NCBI GenBank assembly: GCA_964562405.1
Contig: CAZLTC010000077.1
Span: 1 to 11,020 of the forward strand
Length of the DNA: 11,020 bases
Direction: 5' to 3'
Source: WJLY01 sp964562405
GTDB lineage: Bacteria; Joyebacterota; Joyebacteria; Joyebacterales; Joyebacteraceae
Shown here piece after piece: positions 6,425 to 11,020 of this stretch. Within the stretch, counting starts at the first letter, position 1; each line of letters opens with the position of its first letter. Position numbers and translations under genes: made by a program. The notes below the pieces were generated by a model. It made no database searches. It saw nothing but the letters and a program-made list of their open reading frames with translations, and had not been told where the DNA came from.

Positions 6425-7651
6425 CTACCTGAACATCGCCTTGATCGCACCCCAGGACGTCTGCTTGACGGCCGAGCCCGTCCAGTCCTCGACCCAGGTG
6501 TCGTCGAGCATCAGACCCGCTCCGCCGTTCGACCCGGGGCCGCAGCCGTTGGAAGTCGTGAACATGGTCACGCGGAAGAGCAACTCGGTGCCGGGAAGAT
6601 AGGGACTCAGATCGACTCCGTTGATCCCGTGCGTCCCCCAGGCGCCGCACTGCCCGAAGTCGCCCCACCACACGCCGGTCGTGTGCCAGTTCTCCCCTCC
6701 GTCGGTCGAGATCTCCTCAGTCCAGTAGTCGTCGTCGACCGTCGGGACCTCCGCATGAAGCAGGAATCGGAGAGTGCAGACCAACGAACCTGTGATGTCT
6801 ATAGCTGGCGAGGTGAGTGTATTGACGAGGCCACCGGGCACGAGGCTCGTGTCAGAATCGTCACCGCACCACCAGCAGTCGACGCCGGAGTAGGCCGCGC
6901 AGCCACGGGAGGCGATGTGCCACAGGTCGCCGGCAGCGGCCGGGACCGAGGGCGAACACTGGACGGTCGACTCACAGTCCTCGAGAAAGAGCGTCGTTCC
7001 GTCGAAGTAGTCGTAGACACGAATGTCGTCCACGTGGAACGCTCCTCCGTCGGATTCGTAGGCTCCGTCCTCGTCGGAATAGGCCACATCGGAGATGAAG
7101 CGGAACCTCGCCCTCAGAGGACTGTCGTACGTTCCGGGCCCGACGGCGTATCCCGAGAAGGCCGTCCACGGTGTCACGCCGCTCCAGCCCCTGTTGACGT
7201 CCACGTAGACGCCTCCGCTCTCGGCCTGAACGTACACGAGGTCGTAGGAATCCTCCGTGTCGCACCTGTATGCAAACTCCATGATGGGGTAGACCGCAGA
7301 GCCTACGTCTATCGGGGGTAGGTCCAGTATCTGGTCCCAGTTGTTTCCGTACCCCTCTCCGCCGGAGTAGGATGGGTCGAATTCACCGCACCACCACGAG
7401 TGGCCGCCTCCGTAGGCGTAGTAGGTGTCGACGTGGAACTTCGTCTCGCTCTGCTGTGTGAGATCGGCGTGCGTCCAGCCGTCCTCGCCCGACTCCATGT
7501 CGTCGAAGAAGATGATCACGGGGCTTCGCTCCGCACGCTGAGTCGGAACGCGGTGACCCCATTCGGCACCAACCGACGCGGGCGTGCGTGCCCCGCAGAT
7601 GGTAGCTATCAGCAGTGTGAGAAGGACAGCAGCTAGCAGTCGCGCGTTCAT
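6425..7651 (-). CDS. Secreted two-domain WWCG repeat protein, function unknown
   Basis: I do not recognise a specific function. Start ATG 7651 follows a purine-rich GGAAGGGAAGGGAGA and gives MNARLLAAVLLTLLIATICGA, a Sec signal peptide without a good lipobox. The longer frame from 7762 lacks a signal at its N-terminus. The mature part holds two tandem copies of one domain, about 48-214 and 221-389. Each opens with an FFDDMES or LFLEDCES motif, has SWWCG (85-89) or CWWCG (259-263), a middle PPID or SPAID segment, and closes with FHVDDIRVYD or LMLDDTWVED. Aromatic residues, Gly and Asp are rich, as in beta-sandwich (MAM/LamG/immune-inhibitor-A-like) modules of secreted proteins, which often bind calcium or sugars; that link is inferred. 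The chain ends TSWGAIKAMFR, a possible conserved tail. It is alone on its strand. Confidence 0.85.
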   Translation of the reverse strand: MNARLLAAVLLTLLIATICGARTPASVGAEWGHRVPTQRAERSPVIIFFDDMESGEDGWTHADLTQQSETKFHVDTYYAYGGGHSWWCGEFDPSYSGGEGYGNNWDQILDLPPIDVGSAVYPIMEFAYRCDTEDSYDLVYVQAESGGVYVDVNRGWSGVTPWTAFSGYAVGPGTYDSPLRARFRFISDVAYSDEDGAYESDGGAFHVDDIRVYDYFDGTTLFLEDCESTVQCSPSVPAAAGDLWHIASRGCAAYSGVDCWWCGDDSDTSLVPGGLVNTLTSPAIDITGSLVCTLRFLLHAEVPTVDDDYWTEEISTDGGENWHTTGVWWGDFGQCGAWGTHGINGVDLSPYLPGTELLFRVTMFTTSNGCGPGSNGGAGLMLDDTWVEDWTGSAVKQTSWGAIKAMFR

Positions 7652-8246
7652 TCTCCCTTCCCTTCCTTGCGGCTTGCTTTTCCGACTGTCGGTCCGGAGT
7701 GCCTGGCGCGGCGCCCGGGAGGCGTCGCCTCCGGCCGGTTCTGGTGCGCCGACGCGCGGCACGACCGAGGTGCCGTCACGCGACGCAATTCACTGCCACC
7801 CTTGTTGTGCAATCCGCGTGCCAGCGGCCGGGCCGTCTACACGTAACGACCCTGCAGCAGTCACTTTACGCCGTTGATGGAAGATGCCCACCGGTCGAGG
7901 TCCTAGGCCGGGGATCGCGCAGGCGGGTGCGGAGAGGCACCGCCCGGGCCGCCCGGCGGCGCACGACCCGCGCATCGAGCTTCGAGTACCTGAGCCGCCT
8001 CCCTGACAGAGCGTGGTGGGGCTCTCGTCCGCCCGCGCATACCGGGCGCTCGCCCTCTCCCCGAACGCCGGCACGTCCGATCGGGGCGCCGGGATGACTC
8101 AGCGCGCGGCCCCCAAACCACTTGACCCTGGCTCTCCATGCAAGATATGCTGACGCGGTCAGTTCCGTTCGAGGCTGTCCACCCAACGATGATGAGCCCA
8201 GCAAGATCGGCCGGCCCAGTCGGACCGGCATCGACCGGTCACCGTT
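7652..8246. other. Long intergenic region between divergent genes
   Basis: These 595 bp separate the starts of the secreted-protein gene and selA. Open frames exist on both strands but look like GC-rich noise, with Arg/Pro/Gly-heavy translations, no family match I recognise and no ribosome binding site. Inverted repeats seen: GGAGGC-GTC-GCCTCC at 7718-7732, in the leader of the - strand gene, and CGCCCG (8030-8035) with CGGGCG (8043-8048). 7925-8000 is extremely GC-rich. A weak - strand promoter-like pair, TGGGCA (7890-7885) and TAAAGT (7868-7863) 16 bp apart, is noted without confidence. No tRNA was found; in particular there is no selC-like anticodon arm. Confidence 0.6.
8122..8151 (+). promoter_or_regulatory. 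Candidate sigma70-type promoter of selA
   Basis: TTGACC (8122-8127) and TATGCT (8146-8151) are separated by 18 bp, matching five and four of the six consensus positions. It is the best such pair in the 595-bp region and points at selA. Transcription would start near 8158, leaving a leader of about 88 bases. Confidence 0.5.
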
Positions 8247-9656
8247 ATGAGCGACGTGAACATCTACAAGAACATACCGTCCGTGGACCTGGTGCTCCGG
8301 CACATAGCCGACTCAGGACTCGGCGAGGGACAACCGAGGCCGCTGGTAGTCCGGGCGGTCAGGCGGGCCCTGGAGCGCGCGAGGCAGGAGCTCAGCGGCA
8401 CCTCGAGGGAGGTGGCCACCCCGGAGGCGATCAGGACCAGGGTGCTGCGTGAGGCCGAACTCGAGGTCGGCAGGCTTCCGCTCCGTGCCTTCCGGCCCCT
8501 GATCAATGCCACCGGCGTGGTTGTCCACACCAACCTCGGACGGGCGCCGCTCTCGGAGCGCGCCCTGGCGCTTGTCGGCGACACCAGCCGCGGTTACTCC
8601 AATCTCGAGTATGACCTGGAGCGTGGCGCCAGAGGGAAACGTGACGAGCTTGTGAGAGAGGCGCTCTGCGAGCTTACCGGATCGCAGGCTGCTCTCGTGG
8701 TCAACAACAACGCGGCCGCGGTGCTGCTCGCGCTCAATACCCTCGCGCTCGGTCGAGAGGTCATCATCTCGCGAAGCGAACTGATAGAGATAGGGGGCTC
8801 CTTCAGGCTCCCTGAGGTCTTCGAGAGGAGCGGAGCGCGGATGGTGCCCGTAGGCTCGACCAACCGCACGCACGCTCACGATTTCGAGAAGGCGATCAAC
8901 AACAGGACCGCCGCCGTCATGAGCGCGCACTGGAGCAACTACCACATATCGGGGTTCGTTGACAGGGTGGAGCTTGGAGAGCTGGCAGCGATATCTCGGA
9001 GGAGGGGACTCCCGCTCATCCACGACCTCGGCAGCGGCATCATCGGCAGCGCCGACGCCATCGGGCTCGCAGGCGAGATGACGCTCGGCGACAGCGTTTC
9101 GGCAGGAGCCACGGTGGTGACGGCGAGCGGTGACAAGATCCTCGGTGGTCCGCAGGCGGGAATCGTCGTGGGCGAAAGAGATGCCGTCGACCGCATGTCC
9201 GCCAACCCTCTGATGCGCGCGCTCCGTCCCGGCAAGCTGACGCTGGCGGCGCTGCAGGCCACGCTGGAAGCCTACCTCTCCGGCACGGCCGGGATGGACG
9301 TCCCGGTCCTGCGCATGCTCACTCTCGACAAGGAGGCGCTGATGGAGCGAGCGACCTCTCTTGTCTCGCGCATCAGTGACCGATGCGGCGCCGGCTGCGA
9401 GACGGACGTCGTGGACACGGTCGCCCGAGTCGGTGGAGGCGCGGCGCCGGAACGCGGGCTGGCCAGCTGCGGCTTGGCGGTGAGGGCCGAGGGGATGCGA
9501 GCGGAGGAGCTGGCGCGCAGACTCCGCACTGGCGAGCCCCCGGTGATAGCCAGGACGGTCGACGAGCGAGTGGTCCTCGACCTCAGGACGGTCACGCAGG
9601 AACAGGACGCGACCCTTGTGGAGGCGCTGCGGGCCGCGCTGGAGCGCAGAAGATGA
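8247..9656 (+). CDS. selA: L-seryl-tRNA(Sec) selenium transferase (selenocysteine synthase)
   Basis: SelA is a cytoplasmic PLP enzyme, usually a decamer, that converts Ser-tRNA(Sec) to Sec-tRNA(Sec) using selenophosphate. The 469 residues match the usual length. Seen: N-terminal YKNIPSVDLVLRH (7-19, the tRNA-binding region); INATGVVVHTNLGRAPLSERA (86-106); GYSNLEYDLERGARGKRD (116-133); VVNNNAAAVLL (151-161); HDLGSG (259-264); and SGDKILGGPQAGIVVG (294-309), with Lys297 as the PLP-binding lysine. Nothing key is missing. ATG 8247 fits the family N-terminus but has no clear Shine-Dalgarno, so initiation may be weak or leader-dependent. The stop overlaps the next start (ATGA 9653-9656). Presence of selA implies that the organism makes selenoproteins, though selB, selC and selD are not in the window. 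Confidence 0.97.
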   Translation: MSDVNIYKNIPSVDLVLRHIADSGLGEGQPRPLVVRAVRRALERARQELSGTSREVATPEAIRTRVLREAELEVGRLPLRAFRPLINATGVVVHTNLGRAPLSERALALVGDTSRGYSNLEYDLERGARGKRDELVREALCELTGSQAALVVNNNAAAVLLALNTLALGREVIISRSELIEIGGSFRLPEVFERSGARMVPVGSTNRTHAHDFEKAINNRTAAVMSAHWSNYHISGFVDRVELGELAAISRRRGLPLIHDLGSGIIGSADAIGLAGEMTLGDSVSAGATVVTASGDKILGGPQAGIVVGERDAVDRMSANPLMRALRPGKLTLAALQATLEAYLSGTAGMDVPVLRMLTLDKEALMERATSLVSRISDRCGAGCETDVVDTVARVGGGAAPERGLASCGLAVRAEGMRAEELARRLRTGEPPVIARTVDERVVLDLRTVTQEQDATLVEALRAALERRR

Positions 9657-11020
9657 CGAACATACCGGACGCCGGGAAGGTAGACGTGTCGGACGCGATG
9701 GCCGAGGCCTCGCGTTCCGGATTGATCGATGGCCTGTTGTATGTGGGCGAGCCGGCGGAGTTGGCCGAGCTGGTTGTGGTCCGGCCGGTGGTCGACGACG
9801 GAGGTCCAGCGTGGCTGGCCGAACTCGGCGCGCTGCTCTCGGCGCGTCGCGGCTCGATCGTCGGATTCGCGTCGGACGATCCCAGGCTAGCCGCGGAAGT
9901 GGCCGGCGCCTACGCATCGTGGCATGGCGACGGCGGGCGGGACGCCGTGCTCATCGACGGGAGTCTGGAACACCCCGTCATTGACAGGCCTCTGATGGAG
10001 GACGGACACGAGGGGTTCGTGGACGCCGTGCTGTTCGGCGTATCGGCGGCCGTGGTGGCGCGCCGAACGCTCGCGCGCGGCGTGCGCGTGGTTACTGCTG
10101 GCTCGCGTCCGCTCTCCATAGGCCGAGCGCTCGATCCGGGCAGGCTCTCCGAGTTCGTTGAGTCGCTTGCGGCAGACGTCGTGATAGTCGTGCTCCCTCT
10201 GCGGTTCGCTTCGCTCGTGGCCGGGGCTCTGGACACGCTCGTCATCGTAGAGACCGACGAGGAGCAGCTCTTGGCAGCGGCCCGCCGTGCGAGAGAGAAC
10301 GGGATGGCGCGGATCGTCTGTGTGAAGCCGGTCCGGGCCGTGGAACCGGAGGAGGTCGCGCCCGCAGAGTGGCCTGAGGCTCCCGCGCAGCGGGTGACGT
10401 CAGCTGAGACGACGTGGCCTGTCCTGCCGCCGCAGGGGGAGGCGCCCGAGTCCGCGGAACTCGGCGTCCCTACGGAGTCGGCAGGCGCCGTGTCCGGAGG
10501 GGCGGCCGGTGAGCCCGAGCCCTCGCCGTTCCTGCCCGAGGAGGAGCCGCTCGTGGTGGTGGCATCGAGGACGCCACCACCCCCGCGCAGACGCCATCGC
10601 GTTGCGACCGTTGTAGTGCTCCTCGTGGCCGCTTCGGTGATCGTGTGGGGCTGGCTGGGACACGGCTTCAGGGGCGGAGAGCGGCCCAGGTGGAGTCAGC
10701 CGTGGCGCCAGACCGAGACCGGATGGACGGAGAACGGCCCGGGCGAGAGCGAAGGGGCACAGAGCGCGGGCGGCGCTGGGGAGGAGGACGTCACCGCGAC
10801 GCAGGAAGTCGGTGATACGGAGGAGGGTGAGGAGGCGCGGGGCGGCGCCGGGGAGGAGGACGTCACCGCGACGCAGGGAGTCGGTGATACGGAGGAGGGC
10901 GAGGAGGCGCGGGGCGCCGGCGGTACCGGAGAGGTGCCCGCCGCAGCCGGCGTCGTCATTGACCCCTCGTCTCCGCTGTCGGGACCCGGCGGCCCCTACG
11001 TCATCTACCTGAGTTCGCAG
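9653..11020 (+). CDS. Membrane protein with degenerate BY-kinase/MinD-like domain and probable SPOR domain, 3' end missing
   Basis: The frame opens at ATG 9653 inside the selA stop (ATGA) and stays open for 456 codons to the edge, so the two genes are probably translationally coupled. Residues about 55-230 follow the layout of a CpsD/Wzc-type or MinD-type P-loop domain: SIVGFASDDPRLAAEVAGAY (68-87) stands where SAxPGEGKST would be, then AVLIDGSLEHP (98-108) at the Walker A' LLIDADLRRP place, and a VVIVV strand further on. The GKS/T lysine and the Walker Asp-x-Asp are absent, so ATP use is doubtful. A Pro/Glu-rich linker follows, then one transmembrane helix (about 317-336) preceded by RRRHR, so the N-terminus should be cytoplasmic. 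An acidic Gly/Glu linker with a 24-residue duplication (373-420) comes next. The last residues, PYVIYLSSQ, look like the first strand of a peptidoglycan-binding SPOR domain. Domain calls are by eye. Confidence 0.75.
   Translation, partial: MTNIPDAGKVDVSDAMAEASRSGLIDGLLYVGEPAELAELVVVRPVVDDGGPAWLAELGALLSARRGSIVGFASDDPRLAAEVAGAYASWHGDGGRDAVLIDGSLEHPVIDRPLMEDGHEGFVDAVLFGVSAAVVARRTLARGVRVVTAGSRPLSIGRALDPGRLSEFVESLAADVVIVVLPLRFASLVAGALDTLVIVETDEEQLLAAARRARENGMARIVCVKPVRAVEPEEVAPAEWPEAPAQRVTSAETTWPVLPPQGEAPESAELGVPTESAGAVSGGAAGEPEPSPFLPEEEPLVVVASRTPPPPRRRHRVATVVVLLVAASVIVWGWLGHGFRGGERPRWSQPWRQTETGWTENGPGESEGAQSAGGAGEEDVTATQEVGDTEEGEEARGGAGEEDVTATQGVGDTEEGEEARGAGGTGEVPAAAGVVIDPSSPLSGPGGPYVIYLSSQ
10769..10912 (+). 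repeat. Two tandem 72-bp repeats inside the SPOR-like protein gene
   Basis: Unit one is 10769-10840 and unit two 10841-10912. They differ at three of 72 positions, two silent and one changing Glu to Gly. Each encodes 24 residues starting GGAGEEDVTATQ and ending EEGEEAR, in frame. A partial GAGGTGE follows. It is a recent in-frame duplication in a periplasmic linker. Confidence 0.95.

Noticed and set aside
7652..7762. Longer start (7762) for the secreted protein
   Set aside because: The extra 37 residues are charged and low in complexity, and would bury the signal peptide that begins at ATG 7651.
7879..7920. GGAAGATG start resembling the 5' end of E. coli selC next to selA
   Set aside because: No matching 3' acceptor strand, no TCA anticodon loop and no T arm follow.
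7931..8060. GGAGAGG (7931-7937) complementary to CCTCTCC (8054-8060), like a tRNA acceptor stem
   Set aside because: The span of 130 bases is too long, and there is no TTCGA T-loop or anticodon arm in between.
7866..8303. Open frames on both strands in the intergenic region (also 7699-8097 + and 7790-8074 -)
   Set aside because: Low-complexity Arg/Gly/Pro translations, no ribosome binding sites and mutual overlap; no sign of real coding.
8313..9917. 534-residue open frame on the - strand, opposite selA
   Set aside because: Its translation is Arg/His/Pro-rich, with no recognisable family. selA on the + strand is complete with all its motifs, so this is a GC-driven shadow.

Overview
The window is GC-rich bacterial DNA with tightly packed genes, consistent with a Gram-negative chromosome. 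The gene set (membrane pyrophosphatase, ychF-rpsF-rpsR-rplI, a lipoprotein foldase, a secreted repeat protein with WWCG motifs, selA) and the style of the secreted protein recall uncultured FCB-type phyla such as Eisenbacteria or Krumholzibacteriota. That placement is a guess from gene style; nothing here proves it.

Region 1 (1-6326, all + strand) holds seven genes. They are the 3' two thirds of a K+-dependent type membrane pyrophosphatase (hppA, cut by the left edge), the ATPase/GTPase ychF (apparently starting with CTG), ribosomal proteins S6, S18 and L9, a lipoprotein parvulin foldase with a TPR-like tail, and an ArsB/NhaD-type permease. Gaps are 24 to 154 bp, so much of the block may be co-transcribed. 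It resembles the ychF-rpsF-ssb-rpsR order of Bacillus but lacks ssb. GC-rich hairpins sit in front of rpsF, rpsR and the foldase gene. The block ends in a strong 11-bp stem-loop at 6360-6388 without a clear T tract.

Region 2 (6425-7651, - strand) is one convergent gene for a secreted protein. It is built from two tandem copies of a roughly 170-residue domain and ends in a short tail, TSWGAIKAMFR, that may be a sorting or conserved end motif.

Region 3 (7652-8246) is about 595 bp between divergent genes. No credible gene or tRNA was found there, but a reasonable sigma70-type promoter lies at 8122-8151, facing selA.

Region 4 (8247-11020, + strand) is selA, encoding selenocysteine synthase. It overlaps by ATGA with a long reading frame that runs off the right edge. 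That frame encodes an N-terminal domain resembling a BY-kinase/MinD-type ATPase with its nucleotide-binding motif lost, then a Pro/Glu-rich linker, one transmembrane helix, an acidic linker with a 24-residue tandem duplication, and what looks like the start of a SPOR domain. This apparent pseudo-ATPase envelope protein, coupled to selA where selB would be expected, is the least ordinary item in the window. No selC, selB or selenoprotein gene is visible.
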